In this document: piece by piece, positions 47,699 to 60,236 of the stretch | Position numbering within the stretch: position 1 is the stretch's first letter | Layout: every line of letters begins with the position of its first letter | Assembly: GCA_019096065.1 (NCBI GenBank) | Contig: JAGUCH010000003.1 | Coordinates: 4,898,001 to 4,962,000, forward strand | Direction of reading: 5' to 3' | DNA from: Paracyclopina nana | Lineage: Eukaryota; Arthropoda; Copepoda; Cyclopoida; Cyclopettidae | DNA: 64,000 nt | Notes under the pieces: generated by a model | Databases searched by the model: none | Seen by the model: the letters and a program-made list of their open reading frames with translations, nothing else | What the model was told of the DNA's origin: nothing | Translations under genes and position numbers: made by a program

Positions 47699-48800
47699 CA
47701 GGTTAGTGTAGCAGGAACGCCCCAGCAAAACCCATAAATAAGGGACAGCAATATGGCTAAACAAACCGCCAGCTGGGCGTGGCATAGGGCCACACCCACG
47801 TGCTAACACCACATCCCAGGCAACTATCAGAAGCCACTGGCGATGCCGACAGCAAGTCATCGCCCTCGTACCAGGCAAGCATCCATGCCTCGAAGCACCA
47901 GAGAACACATTGTCCACCCCAGGTCGAGGCCGGGCGCGCCCTTGAGGCCGTATGCCCGGGTCGCATGGAGGTGTTGTGGCAGTAGGCATCGCGACACTAC
48001 AGCAGAAAATCGCGAATACGCTGCCAGCCGGCTATCGTACGCCGAGCAATCTCGTCCTCGGCTGAGGCCATGCCACAGAGAACGGCGGGCATCACCAGGA
48101 GAGCACGGGCCCTCAGGCTGCAGGACTGCTGTACACCTGAGCCGTCATAATTGCCTCGTCCTTGCAATAAGGCCACCGCCAGAGCCGTAGCAGGGAGGCC
48201 GCGTTACTTAGCAGAAAAACGCGCATGTTTTCAGAACGATCAATGTTAATGATTGCATTAAGATAAATAAACAGCAACTAATTACACGCTCCCAAACACT
48301 GTGCGCGCGTGCAGACGACCAGAAAATCAGGCCACGACTACCGATTACCGACAAGGCGACAAGGCGAAGGCCGACAAGGCTTGGCTTTTGGAGAGCTGGT
48401 CAAAAGTCACTAATCAATGTACTAATGAGAGGGGTTTATCCCCTGACCCGTAGATGGGTCGGCCCCAGCCTCTTATCAATAATCCTGCTCACGGTCACTA
48501 TCGAGACCTAGCATTGTTGGGCACAAAAATACGGTCGTAAATGGTTGCTCCTGAGACCGGGCATTGTTGCACACACAAATATGGTCGTAAACTGTCCAAA
48601 AAGCTACTGGCCTCTTTATGGCCGAGCTCCCAGGGTTGCTCCCAGTAACAAGGGGGATCAATCGCTATCTGCAGCTGCTACAAGTTGTAAAATAAATTCC
48701 ACATCCTGTTGCTAATGAAGCTCTGCTAATGGCCAAATAGCTAAAATTGGCCTCCTAAATCTCCGGTCGTAAACCAGATCGCGTAAACAATCTGAAGAGT
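47699..48800. other. GC-rich non-coding stretch, possible 5' part of the retroelement
   Basis: GC content rises sharply after 47,700 and stays like that of the retroelement coding part. Short open frames here are interrupted. It may be decayed gag/LTR sequence, but I find no matching LTR at the 3' side. Confidence 0.3.
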
Positions 48801-49157
48801 GTCGTTTTAAAACAATTTGTCAGAGGGACCAGAAATCCCCCGCTGGCCATGAGAGCAGCCGCTGCGCTGATATGGTGATACTATAAAGGAGAGCTGATCG
48901 GGGGTCGGGCACAGTTCTTTGGAAACTCCCAAGGCTATTGCACCCCCAATTCTCACGCTTTGCACCGTCTCACCGCTGGTAAAACGCAAACACTTTCGAT
49001 TGCTTATAAGCTCAAGCTGACCCCTTTTGTATAGAACATTAGGTACCATCATGCCTGTCGGCCGATCACCGCTGCACTCTTCTTCCGCCAATGAAGGCTC
49101 TGAAAACCCATTCAACGCGGGCCAGTCTCCTTCGACGGCCGCACAGGGCAGACCAAG

Positions 49158-50713
49158 TTGGTGGAGCACGCGATCGACCTCAAACCTGGCGTGTGGCCGA
49201 TCAACATCCGACGGAGGCCCATCAACCCCAACTTGGAGGCCTCCCTAAAGGAGCAGATCCACAAGTGGCTGGAAGAAGAAATCATCACCCCGATCTCGTC
49301 CCGTGGTCGGCCCTGCTGGTTCCTGTCCGCAAAAATGATGGCAGTCTCAGATGGTGTGTTGACTATCGCGAACTCAACAAGATCACGGTAGTCTACTCCC
49401 ATCCCATTGGAGACGTCAGGGACAACCTGAGCCGGCTGGCTCGTTCCACTGTGTTCTCCACCTTGGACGCAGTAGGCGCCTTCAATGTAGTGCCGATCCG
49501 CTGAAGACGTGGAAGACTACCTTCTCCACCGGGGACGGCTCACGCTTTCCTGAAGATGCCCTTTGGGCTGACCAATGCCCCCAAGACCTACAGCCGCTTG
49601 AACCGCTTGGTGCTGGAAGGCGTGCCGTGGGACGTGGCTCTGCCCTACTTGGACGACTGCTTGGTTCACTCCCCCGACTTCGAGTCGCATTTGAAGAACC
49701 TCAAGATCGTCCTCCAAGCACATCAGAAGGCAGAGCTATTGCTCAAACACACTAAGTGCCACCTCTTCCAAACCAGGGTTACCTACCTTGGGCATGTCGT
49801 CACCCCGAAGGGACTGGAAGTCATGCCGGTCTATATAGATCTCATCCGCAAGTGGCCGCTGCCAAATACCCGCAAGCTCCTCCGAGTGTTCATGGGCAAG
49901 GCCAACTACTATCGAGCCTTCATCGAGAAGTATCAGCACATTGCTGCTCCCCTAACGGCACGGCTGTCCAAGGACGATGGCACTTCCGACACCCAGACCT
50001 TCGAACCTTCTCAGGAGTACAGCGACGCCTTCGAAGAGATCAAGAGGCGGCTGGTGTCAGCCCCGGTCCTTGCGTACCCCGACTTCGCGTCCCCGAACCC
50101 GTTCATCTTGGACACCGATTTCTCCCAAGAGAACCGGGCTGTGGGAGCGGTTTTGTCCCAAGTGCAGGGAGGCAAGGAGCGAGTCATCCTGTACGGGGCC
50201 AAGAAGTTAACCCCGGCACAGAGCAACTACTCCGCCAATCAGGGAGAATTGGTTACCGTCATCATCTTCATTAAGCAGTTCAAATACTACTTGCAGCATC
50301 GACGGTTCATCCTCCGAACCGATCATCGGGCCTTATTATGGATTCGCTCCATGGAGGCCCCGACGGGCATGCTGGCCAGGTGGCTTGACACCATCTTGAA
50401 CTACGACTTTGAGGTTATCCATCGGGCAGGCACCAAGCACAGCAACGCCAACTCCCTCAGCCGGGCACCCCACCTTGACCGAGCGGGAGACCACATCAGT
50501 GCTGAGGTCTCTGACGACGACTTCTTCCGTGTGGCCAGCCTGAAGCACATTCCTACAAAGCCAGAATTATGGGCCGAAGCTCAGGAGGAAGACGACGACC
50601 TGGTAACACTTCACCAACTGGTCCGTCTCCAGCAAGCTCCCTCGAGAGCCCACCTCGATGCCGCTTCCGCCCGGGGGCGGGTCCTCCTGGAGCAGTTCGA
50701 CAGTCTGTGCTAG
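49158..50713 (+). pseudogene. gypsy pol: reverse transcriptase and RNase H, frameshifted
   Basis: The RT start (VEHAIDLKPG) is in one frame to about 49,300. A second frame carries DGSLRWCVDYRELNKIT to a stop at 49,504. A further shift leads to MPFGLTNAP at 49,556, and from there 385 codons are open. The catalytic YLDD is at 49,646-49,657. RNase H follows with acidic residues in FILDTDFS and FILRTDHRALL. The frame stops at 50,713 before the integrase. The thumb/connection and RNase H parts are well preserved, but the N-terminal RT is broken. Confidence 0.85.
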
Positions 50714-50734
50714 GATCCGCAAGGGGCCCTCCGG

Positions 50735-52492
50735 TTGCGTGACCCCCAGGGCAGCCCCTCAACTCGGCTCATTGTACCCCGCAAATGGGAGGAAGCTAGC
50801 CTGAGGCATGTGCATGAAACTCTGGGGCACCAAGGCCGCGACAACTTGATCCACTGGGCGGCTCAACACTTCTATTTTCCCAATATGGCCAAGATGGCCG
50901 ATGAGGTTGTGAAATCGTGCTTGCTATGCCAGAGAACAAAGCCGGCGGCCCCAGACCAGCGACACACATTAGTGCCACGCCATGCCGGGTTCCCGTTCCA
51001 AGTTCTCAGCCTCGATTAGGTGGGGTCCTTCAAGCCTACGTCCAATCAACACCGGTACCTGTTTACGGCCAAATGTGTGTTCAGCAAATGAATTGAAGCC
51101 TTCCCATGCCGGTCCAATGATGCCGAGACCGCGGTGCGGTTTCTCACCACGGAGATCATCCCCCGATTCGGGCTGCCCGAGCGGCTGCACACCGACCAAG
51201 GTACGCACTTGAACGCACACCTCATGAGGGAATTATGCGCGGCCCTGGGCATCAAAGCTACCCCCACGCCGTCATATAACCCGAAAAGCAATCCGGTGGA
51301 GCGAGCTCATCGTGACCTCAACGAGCTCATACGCAAGATGATCAAAGGGCATTATTCCAAATGGGCTGAAGTAGTTCCGTTTGCGCTATTCATTTTGCAC
51401 ACTACCAAAAACCGCTCCACTGGGCTAGCCCCGTACGAGATTGTGTTTGGCAGGCAACCTACCACCAACCTCGACCTCATATTTGGGGATCCACAGCCTG
51501 CCGTGCACAAGGCCACAGAAGCCGGACGTTTTGCCAAGCAGCTGCGAGAACGAATACAGCTAGCGCACGAATGGGCTCGTAAAAACATATCGGCTTCCAT
51601 CGAGCCACAACGACGTGCCTATCACATGGATAAGCAGGCCTTTTCGCCAGGTCAAAAAGTATGGCTGTTCACTCAATCAACTGTCCAATCAACACCGGTA
51701 CCTGTTTACGGCCAAATGTGTGTTCAGCAAATGGATTGAAGCCTTCCCATGCCGGTCCAATGACACCGAAACCGCGGTGCGGTTTCTCACCACCGAGATC
51801 ATCCCCGATTCGGGCTGCCTGAGCGGCTGCACACTGACCAAGGTACGCACTTCACCGCGCATCTCATGAGGAAGGTATGCACGGCCCTGTGCATCAAAGC
51901 TACCACCACGCCGTCATATAACCCGAAAAGTAATCCGGTGGAGCAAGCTCATCGTGACCTCAACGAGCTCATAAGTAAGATGATCAAAGGGCATTATTCC
52001 AAATGGGCTGAAGTAGTGCCGTTCGCACTATTCATTTTGCGCACTACCAAAAACCGCTCCACTGGGCTAGCCCCGTACGAGATTGTGTTTGGCAGGCAAC
52101 CTACCACCAACCTCGACCTCATATTTGGGGATCCACAGCCTGCCGTGCACAAGGCCACAGAAGCCGGACGTTTTGCCAAGCAGCTGCGAGAACGAATACA
52201 GCTAGCGCACGAATGGGCTCGTAAAAACATATCGGCTTCCATCGAGCCACAACGACGTGCCTATCACATGGATAAGCAGGCCTTTTTGCCAGGTCAAAAA
52301 GTATGGCTGTTCACGCCAAAGGTTGTGTGGTTAGTATCCAAGAAACTACAAACCTTATGGACAGGCCCTTGGACCATAGAAAAAACGAATCAACGAGCTC
52401 ACATACGAGATCTCGCCAGACCATTCATGGCCTCCAACCAAGAAGCAAATCTTTTCGGTGGACCGACTCAAATTGTACGTCGCCCCATCTGA
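50735..52492 (+). pseudogene. gypsy integrase with internal 643-bp tandem duplication
   Basis: The zinc-binding HHCC domain is visible (HVHETLGH...CLLCQ). The core then has in-frame stops near 51,018 and 51,090, the HTDQG motif and NPVERAHRDL. From tccaatcaacaccggtacct at 51,041 the sequence repeats again from 51,684, and the second copy ends near 52,314. The two copies are about 97% alike by eye. The second has a one-base loss in the ccccgattcgg run that shifts its frame. Only the second copy continues into the C-terminal part (LWTGPWTIEK). Integration function is clearly lost. Confidence 0.85.
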
Positions 52493-52523
52493 TCCACAAG
52501 CATAACCAACAGCAGCCCCTCCA

Positions 52524-53000
52524 GTGGAGAACATGGATTTCGACATGCCAGGAGACGAGTCTGCTGAACACATGCTCTCCACCGTCTCACCATCCGATGA
52601 ACAGCCAAACGACACAACTCACTCGTTCGAATATGCTATGGATCGCAAATATGGATTCCCGCATGCCAAGGACGATCCTATTCCGCCATTCAACGATGAT
52701 CCGACCATCCCAGAATACGACTGCACCATGTTTGATCCAACATCAGACGAATCCCAGGATGGCGCCGATAACCCGCTGAATGCAAGTGATGCTCAAAACC
52801 ATATCATCACCAATTACAACAACCACGACACCCCACCGCAATTGCCCAAAGCTCAGGCACCATCCAGAAAAAGAAGAACGGGCACAGAAATGCTGCAAGA
52901 ATACTCCCAGCAAATCTTAGGGGGCCCAGACAAACTGGTAGAGACATCACGCTCTAGAACTAGAAGTGGCGACAGGCAAACACGTCATGATGAAGTGTAA
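52524..53000 (+). pseudogene. acidic C-terminal extension of the gypsy polyprotein
   Basis: 158 codons open, rich in Asp, Pro and Ser (DMPGDESAEH, DDPIPPFNDDPTIPEYD), with a basic end (RKRRTGTEM...SRTRSGDRQ). Such low-complexity tails lie between integrase and env in env-bearing gypsy elements. It starts 32 bp after the integrase stop and may originally have been joined to it. Confidence 0.5.
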
Positions 53001-53290
53001 CTGCCTCTACAACAAGAAGCGGCTACACCAGCACTGCCGGAAACGACCCGGTACTTACTGCCGCCGCTAGAGCCATGGCCCCCACCAATAAGACCATCAA
53101 TCCCTTCACCAATACGAGAATATTTGGGGGGGTGGCATCACACAAAACAAATCAATAACATCGAAACTTTCGCATTCTGGCCGCAAAATTATGACAGCTC
53201 AATAACTTACTACTTTCTCTTTTACAGTTCTGAGTACCAGTGCTAACCATTGTTATTCGCCGCCATAGAGACTGTTTATAATTCATAATC

Positions 53291-54844
53291 ATGACGCCAC
53301 TAAGCTGCCTTCTCTCGCCTTCTGTGTACCTGATGGCCTTCTTCATGTACTCATACTGGGTACTGTTCAGCGAGCTGGCTCAGGCCGCTGTTGTTCAAGG
53401 AACACCACCCAGGAGCCGCACTGCTGACCTCTACACCCCGGACGCAAAGGTCACCTCGTTTACGACATATGACTGTGCACACCCCGACACCATTCACGAG
53501 GCCATCGACCTAAGCCAGCCTGAACTCTGCGAGGACATCAGGAGTGCATACCAGGCCCCCGTCAACATCACGGTTCAAGTACTCCAAACCGCTTCGACCC
53601 TATCGATCAAAGCTTTCCAATGCCGGGTGCACTTGTCCAGATAGGTGACGAGGTGCGGTTACGACAGCATCAGCTACGGCAGCCAGACGACTGACGTCAA
53701 CAGGCCTTAATTGGTGACCCCGCAAGCTTGCCGGGAGGCAGCCAAGAAACACTATCTGATCGTGGAAAACAAGAAGGTGGCTGTATCTTTGAATAACCCG
53801 ACTTCTCTTTCCTACTTCTCTAAAGGAGGACTGGACAAGGATCATAAGTGCACCACCACTACCTTCACTAGCGGAGGCATGACTTTCTTCAAGTCATACG
53901 AGACCACTACGATCCACGCGTTGGTCGAGCCGATCTACGGGAAGTTGAACACGGCCAACGGGCGGGTGGTGTTTTCCAACCACCTGACGGCAAACTTCCA
54001 AGACCTCATTGATGACGCTGAGGGCACCATTGTGTGGCCCAAACGCAAGTCTCCCCGCTGCAAGGACGAACTCAGTGAGGTCTATCGGGGACCCGCCGTG
54101 CTCTACCCACATCGGAACGCCACCAGCCTAATGGGAGGAACTGGGCACCTCGGCGACCTCCTCCTGTTAGCCCATGAGGAAGAATCGCGATTTGCGGGAT
54201 TTGTCCTCAAGGGCGTACAGTCGATGTGCCAGCGGAAGTTGTTTACCACCCAGCTAAGGGACTTCGCCATCCTCTTGGTGGGACCGGTAGAAGGACCCCT
54301 CCAGGCCAAGTACCTGCACCCGGAAGATATGGATGGGGCCAACATTCAGACGCAGCTCGCGTTTTTGCACTCCCAACATGCGTTACATATTCAGGACCGG
54401 TTTAAATTCCTGCAAGAGTTAATTTGCAAAAATGAGCGTGCGATTCTCCATTTCAAGTTACAGAGCATGGCCTCCGGATCGTCGTCATACGCCACGTTGG
54501 ACAGCCATGGGCCCGGCCATCTCTTCACCCGGGCGGGAGCCGTGGCCTACGTGACCTCATGCTACCCGGTACAGGCGGTCACCCGGTCCATCGACAACTG
54601 CACCCAGGAAATCCCTGTACTGGTGAAAAACGAGACCTGATTCGCGGACCCGCTGTCGTTCATCCTGACTGACCGGCCCAGCATCGTCCCGTGTGATTCC
54701 ATCACGCCCATCAAGTGGCGCATACATAACCAATGGATGTGCGCCACGCCCCAGATTCACGCCTGCATCGCACCCTCCCAGCTCAACCCCATGTCGGACG
54801 CATGGAGCATGGAGCGCCACGTCCCGGTGAAACTAATTGTATAG
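53291..54844 (+). pseudogene. env-like glycoprotein gene of the gypsy element, broken
   Basis: A hydrophobic leader at the start looks like a signal peptide, followed by a YDC motif typical of env-like proteins in arthropod gypsy elements. The first frame ends at a stop at 53,642. A second frame opens at about 53,711 and runs to an in-frame stop at 54,638-54,640, and the same frame continues to 54,844. Many conserved-looking Cys (for example CYPV, DNCTQE) are present. No C-terminal membrane anchor is visible. It is an endogenous relic and cannot make a complete protein as it stands. Confidence 0.6.
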
Positions 54845-54950
54845 AGCAGTTAATAAACGGACGTATTCGAGTAAACACCTCGACTAATTCCTCGGTAGCA
54901 TATTCTTCCATTGCTATCCCGTGGGCGCGCGTGTCACCCTAGGGGGGTCA

Positions 54951-55495
54951 ATACGAACCTCCTACAAAGTCAAAAACGACCACTTTGGTCGTTTCCGACC
55001 ACCGTTGATAACTCTGGAGCTTTTTGGCGTCGCTAGTAGTCAGATGGGCTTATTTGGCTCAATATTAAAAAATATGCTTTTAAAAAGCAATTGACCTTTT
55101 GGCCTTATTCAGATCTTCTTCTCCATACACTGATTTTTGAAGGCGAAAAATGAAGTTTATTCTTCAATATTCACCTAATACCACTCTGAACATAAGTTGG
55201 CGGACACCTCTTCGAGTAATCTGCCCCCCTGAAATACCGTGTCGCCACCTTGCGGAATTTTGAGTCTATAATAAAGCTCATTTGTCTTGCTTGCTAAAAA
55301 GCTAAGATAAGGTAAATATTATGCAACGAAAACCAGTTATTTTGCTCAACATTCACAAAAAGCAGCTACTTTGCTTGAAATGCTGGGCGTTTGCTTTGCT
55401 ATTTTTACCTTGGCTTAGCTTTTTCCGGCAGTATGAGAATGGCCTATTGTGTGCTTGTGTTGTGTGATACTTTAGCAACATTAGATTAATTGCCC
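54951..55495. other. intergenic between retroelement and minisatellite
   Basis: 545 bp, AT-rich apart from the first 60 bases. A short palindromic stretch (aacgaccactttggtcgttt, near 54,975) is visible. No gene. Confidence 0.35.
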
Positions 55496-55499
55496 GAAT

Positions 55500-56030
55500 T
55501 TTGGCCGTTTGCCCTTGGCCATTTGCCCTTGGTACTTTTGCCCATTGAACTTTTGCCCATGGAGACTTTTGCCCTTGAAACTTTTGCCCATGGACACTTT
55601 TGCCCTTAGATACTTTTGCCCTAAGGACTTTTGCCCGTGAGGACTATTGCCCTTGAGACTTTTGCCCTTGAGGACTTTTGCCCCTGGGGACTTTTGCCCT
55701 TAGGGACTTTTGCCCTTGAGGACTTTTGCCCTTGGGGACTTTTGCCCTTGGGGACTTTTGCCCTTGGGGACTTTTGCCCCTGGGGACTTTTGCCCTTGGG
55801 GACTTTTACCCTTGGGAATTTTTGCCCTTGGTCCTTTGGGTTTTGGGAACAATTGCCTATGGGGACAATTGCCCTTGGGGACAATTGCCCTTGGGGACAA
55901 TTGCCCTTGGGGACAATTGCCCTTGGGGACAATTGCCCTTGGGGACAATTGCCCTTGGGGACAATTGCCCTTGGGGTCAATTGCCCTTGCGGACAATTGC
56001 CCTTGGGGACCTTTGCCCTTGTCGGACTTT
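55500..56030 (+). repeat. 16-bp minisatellite, forward block (~33 units)
   Basis: The unit gcccttggggactttt repeats head to tail. The outermost units are diverged (gccatttgcccttgg, gcccattgaactttt). From 55,849 the variant gcccttggggacaatt takes over for about ten units, a separately amplified subtype. A 16-bp unit gives open reading in all three frames, so the frames of about 100-145 codons here are by-products. Confidence 0.9.
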
Positions 56031-56164
56031 TTAGAAGTTCCGATTGTTTGCTTTTAACCTACAGTTAGAGAATAATGAAAGTTAAAGCTGAATCTTGTCT
56101 GGTGTGCATGTACTAGGCTCTTTGATAAACTGATATGCATAGTAAAAGCTACCAATAGAAAGTC

Positions 56165-56625
56165 CTCATGGGCAAAAGTCCCCACAACCAAAAGTCTCAC
56201 AGCCAATAGTCCCAAAAGGTGAATGTCACAAAGGGCAAAAGAAGACCCCTAGGTCAAAAGTCCCCACGGGCATAAGTCTCCAAGGGCAAAAGTCTCCAAG
56301 GGCAAAAGTCTCCAAGGGCAAAAGTCCCCAAGGGCAAAAGTCCCCAAGGGCAAAAGTCCCCAGGGGCAAAAGTCCCCAAGGGCAAAAGTCCCCTGGGGCA
56401 AAAGTCTCCTGGGGCAAAAGTCCCCTGGGGCAAAAGTCCTCAAGGGCAAAAGTCCATAAGGGCAAAAGTCTCTAGGGCAAACTTCTGGAAGGGCAAATGT
56501 CTCAAGGGCAAATATCCTACAGGCAAAAGTTACCAGGGGCAAAAGTCTCATGGGAAAAAGACTCCACGGGCAAACGGCCAAGGGCAAATAGACCAAGGGC
56601 AAACGGCCAAGGGCAAAAGTCCTGA
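56165..56625 (-). repeat. 16-bp minisatellite, inverted block (~28 units)
   Basis: The same unit in reverse complement (gggcaaaagtccccaa) runs from 56,165 to about 56,625 after a unique 120-bp spacer. The outer end ends in gggcaaacggccaagggcaa, matching the outer end of the forward block. The acaatt subtype of the forward block is absent here. Confidence 0.9.
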
Positions 56626-56639
56626 GACCGTTTTACATA

Positions 56640-57677
56640 CATTTTCAGGATATTTGACAATTTTTGCAAGTAGGTAGCTCAGCCCATTGGTTTTTAGAAA
56701 TGAGCACTTTTTCAGGGGGTATAAGCCATTGGAGGGACAAACTATTTCGCTAGATGGCGCTTTTTGGGCAAGCATATTTGGAAAAACTGTCGCGCGCGAA
56801 ACTTGTCACGTGATCAGGAGTGGCAATTTGATTGGCTCATCAGCCAGGCTAGAAAAAATCGGTTTCAGCAATGAAAAGCTTGGAATTTTGTGTGAGTTGC
56901 ATATGGTTTTATGGCTTGAAAGGGTGCCACTTAATCCGTAGATTATGTCATATTAATTAGGTTTTTGGAATTAGTGCACCCAAAACCAAAAAATAGCCCA
57001 TTACCTATGTAGTGCAGCCATGTCAAATGTACTTGCTCAAGTTTCCTGGCTAGATGGCGCTGCGAATCTAGCAACTTTACGCCTTTGGCTTATATACCTT
57101 TTATAAACACAAAAATGGCAATTTTGGCTCGCTAGAATGGAATTTTTAGAAAAGTTGATAAATATCATTTGTGGAACTTGGGCTGGGATTTCCAAAACCG
57201 AGATACAAGCAATTTTCTCCTTTTGACAACTTTTTTGGGCTAAAATTAAAGGGGATGTTGAGAGGCAGTTGCAATGGTTCAAAAATTACATTTTATTGAT
57301 GTTCCTACAATGAGCTTTGGCTATTTCTGCAATTTGCGCAAATAAAGACAGAAATAGTTTTAACTTAGATTTAAGTACTTCACTCCCTCAAGTTTTTGTT
57401 AGTTTCAAAATCAGCCCTTTTTTGTTTTGATTACAAATAGATAAAGATTTGAATTTTTTTGGTGTCAAGCTTTTTCAAGCTTTGCATTTTTTGGGTTCAA
57501 GCTTTTTCAAGCTTTTCAAAATTTGGTTCGAGCGATCCCAAGCTTTTTGCTTATGTAGCTCAAGCTGGGTTTTAGCTTCAAGCTTTCAAGCCAAGCTGAA
57601 ACTCGTTCCATCACTTCTCAAACGTCATTTCCGGCGATTCGAGATTCGGGGCTTCGGGCCTCGGCTAATAGTGCGAA
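56640..57677. other. 5' flank of the DEAH helicase gene
   Basis: 1 kb with no coding exon. A cluster of palindromic aagctt words (caagctttttcaagctttg, 57,466-57,600) is the only structure seen. Confidence 0.4.
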
Positions 57678-60103
57678 ATGACAGAAACTGATTCAGTGCT
57701 GCAATCTTTGGAAGAGCAGAGAAAAGCGCCGGAGAAATTTCGGAAAATCAAGCAAGACCTGCCAATATTAGCATTGCGAGAAAGCATTCTTCGGCATGTC
57801 CAAGCTAACAAGTACCTCTTGATCAAAGGCGAAACTGGGAGTGGCAAGACCACTCAAGTGCCCCAATATATCTTGGAAGATGGATTGCTGAACGGTAGAG
57901 GATCGACCACCAATGTTCTGGTCATTCAGCCTAGGAGAATTGCTGCCATTTCCGTTGCCACTCGCATAGGAGACGAGAGAGGCCACAACATTCGGCAAAC
58001 TCCTAAATTGGTATACTTGCTCATTGAAATAAGCTGCTGAAATTTGATTATCTCCTTCTATGTTGTAGGAGAGAACAGTGGGTTATGAGGTCAGGTTCGA
58101 GTCCGAGAAGCCAAGGAAAATCGGTGCTATCACCGTCTGCACCCCTGGAATTGTCCAGCATTTCCTGCGAAGTGATCCCGACCTTGGCGATTATTCGCAT
58201 GTCATCCTGGATGAGGTCCATGAGAGGGATCTCTGGACTGATGTTTTGCTCGGCGTGCTCAAGTGCTTGCATGGCTCTTCCAGGCTGAAAATCATCGTCA
58301 TGTCCGCAAGCTTGGACACCGATATGTTTTCCAAGTACTTGAATTTTTGTCCAGTCATCGACGTTCCGGGACGAACTTTTGAGATCGAAAGGTTGTTTTT
58401 GGAAGACTATCTTCCATCTTTGCAAGATTTGAACGCCAACAACATGCTGTCCAAGCTTAGCCTCTACAGTGGATCTAGTGTCGCTCATGGCCAAGAGGAG
58501 TCATTCGACAGCATCGACCGTGCCAAGGAGCTCAATGTCAAACTCTTGGCGAGACTAGTCCACAAAATTCACAACGAAAATGGGCCTGGAGCATTGCTGG
58601 TATTTCTTCCCGGTTGGGATGAAATTTCGCAACTGCACACTTTTCTGAGCGTCGAAGCTGACAATCCTCTCTGGCTTGGGGATGATGTCGTCATCTATAC
58701 CCTGCACTCTCAGGTATCCCTCGATTTTCTTAGCCTCTCTGTGCCAGTTTTTATTCATTCATTTCTGGTGCGCGCAGGTTGACCTCAAGAGCCAAATGAA
58801 GGTTTTCGCTCCTCCCGAAGCTGGCATTAGGAAGGTGATTTTGAGCACCAACTTGGCCGAGACTTCACTTACCATCGATGACGTGGTTTATGTAGTTGAT
58901 TCCGGACGAGTCAATGTGATGAAGTACAACACGTTGTACAAAGTCACAACTCTGACCTTACAATGGGTTTGCAAGTCAAGCGCGATGCAAAGAGCTGGAA
59001 GAGCAGGAAGGGTCAGCAAAGGGAAATGTTGGCACTTGTATTCTTACCGCCACTACAAGCAGCTTACTGACTATGTGGAGCCTGAAATCCGACGATTGCA
59101 ACTAGAAGGAGTTGTTTTGAGCATCAAGTCCTTGGAGCTGCCGATTGAATCGAAAGCCTTCATGAAGATGTTAATTGAGCCCCCTGATTCGCAAGCTGTC
59201 GCTGATGCCATTAATCTGCTCATTAAAAATGAAGCTTTGGACTGCCATGAAAACATGACACTTTTGGGGCAAAAAATGTCCTTCTTTCCTCTGCATCCGC
59301 TGCTAAGCAAGATGTTGATTTATGGAGTTTTCTTCAAGTGCCTCGGAACTGTGTTGTCTATTGTATGCGTAATGAGCGCAAGAGATCCGTTTGTGATTGG
59401 CAACAAAAGGCAGAGAGAGCGATTGGACAAAATCAAGCTAGCATTTGCCAAAGGGCAGAGATCAGATCACCTAATGTTGGCAAATATGATGACTGATTGG
59501 GAAAAAGCATGGCATTCTAACAAGTCTAGAGAATTTTGCGCCAAAAACTGCTTAAACGAAAGCGTGTTAGATGACATTTTCAAGATTAAAGGCCAGCTCT
59601 TGGCAAAATTGTCCCAATGCAAGCTGATAGCTGACGAAGCGCATCTCGCTCCGTACAACACTCATTCCAAGTCTGTTGGATTGGTGAAGGGGGTCATCGC
59701 TGGAAGCTTCTACCCCCAAGTGAGACTTATGATACAAGAGAGGCGAGGAAGATTCTATTTCCTTGCCGGCGACTTGTTAGATGAAAGGATGTACATTAAC
59801 CAAAAGTCGATCAACAAATTCGTACAGCTGCCCTATGGCGTTAGTCACTATCTGGCCTACTTTCTTGCCAAGGTTGGCAATTCTGGAAGTATTCAAATTC
59901 AGGACTCTACTGCCCTGAACAAGAACTTGTCGGATCTTTTTACGCCGCAGTCAAGGAAATCGGTGATGGTTGGTGCCATTCCAGATTACCGAAGAAAAAT
60001 CAAGATTTACGTTCAAGAAGCTCTAGAAGGACGTCATCTATATTCTTATCCAGGACTTGTGGCTGATATTGCGCGCTTCATTGAGGATTCCAACTTTGAC
60101 TGA
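57678..60103 (+). CDS. DEAH/RHA-type RNA helicase (DHX9/DHX36/DHX57 group)
   Basis: Exons 57678-58010, 58069-58713 and 58778-60103 (introns 58 and 64 bp) encode 767 residues. Motif I is GETGSGKT (51-58), motif II DEVH (159-162), motif III reads SAS instead of the usual SAT, then [31 protein letters not shown] and motif [10 protein letters not shown]. The winged-helix, ratchet and OB-fold region follows ([40 protein letters not shown]). No dsRNA-binding or DHX36-specific N-terminal domain is present. The members of this group unwind RNA or G-quadruplexes; exact orthology cannot be settled by eye. AATAAA at 60175-60180. It converges on GPANK1. Confidence 0.88.
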
Positions 60104-60236
60104 GCTCGTACTTTTTGCATGATGAACAACTTAAAAAATTATTTGTGAAAAATTATTGCACAGCGAAGATATGAAATAAATTAACGATAAAACTGACACT
60201 ACAGTATGATTATTTTGTCGAGAAGCTAGATACATC

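Larger units (their letters stand above)
48800..54950 (+). mobile_element. decayed Ty3/gypsy retrotransposon with env-like gene
   Basis: In order: a TATA-like actataaagg near 48,878, RT, RNase H, integrase (partly duplicated), a pol C-terminal acidic segment and an env-like gene, all on the plus strand. GC content is well above the host genes. The RT-RH-IN order is that of Ty3/gypsy (Metaviridae). Multiple frameshifts and in-frame stops show it is dead. No gag and no pair of LTRs could be identified, so the outer limits are approximate. PPT-like runs are seen at 53,127 (ttggggggg) and 54,941 (ctagggggg). Confidence 0.8.

Noticed and set aside
47757..48190. Gag gene of the gypsy element in short Arg/Pro-rich frames
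   Set aside because: Frames on both strands are short and interrupted, with no zinc knuckle or capsid motif.
55621..56602. Open frames of 80-145 codons rich in Gly, Pro, Leu, Phe and Trp on both strands
   Set aside because: A 16-bp repeat without stops stays open in every frame; these are by-products of the minisatellite.
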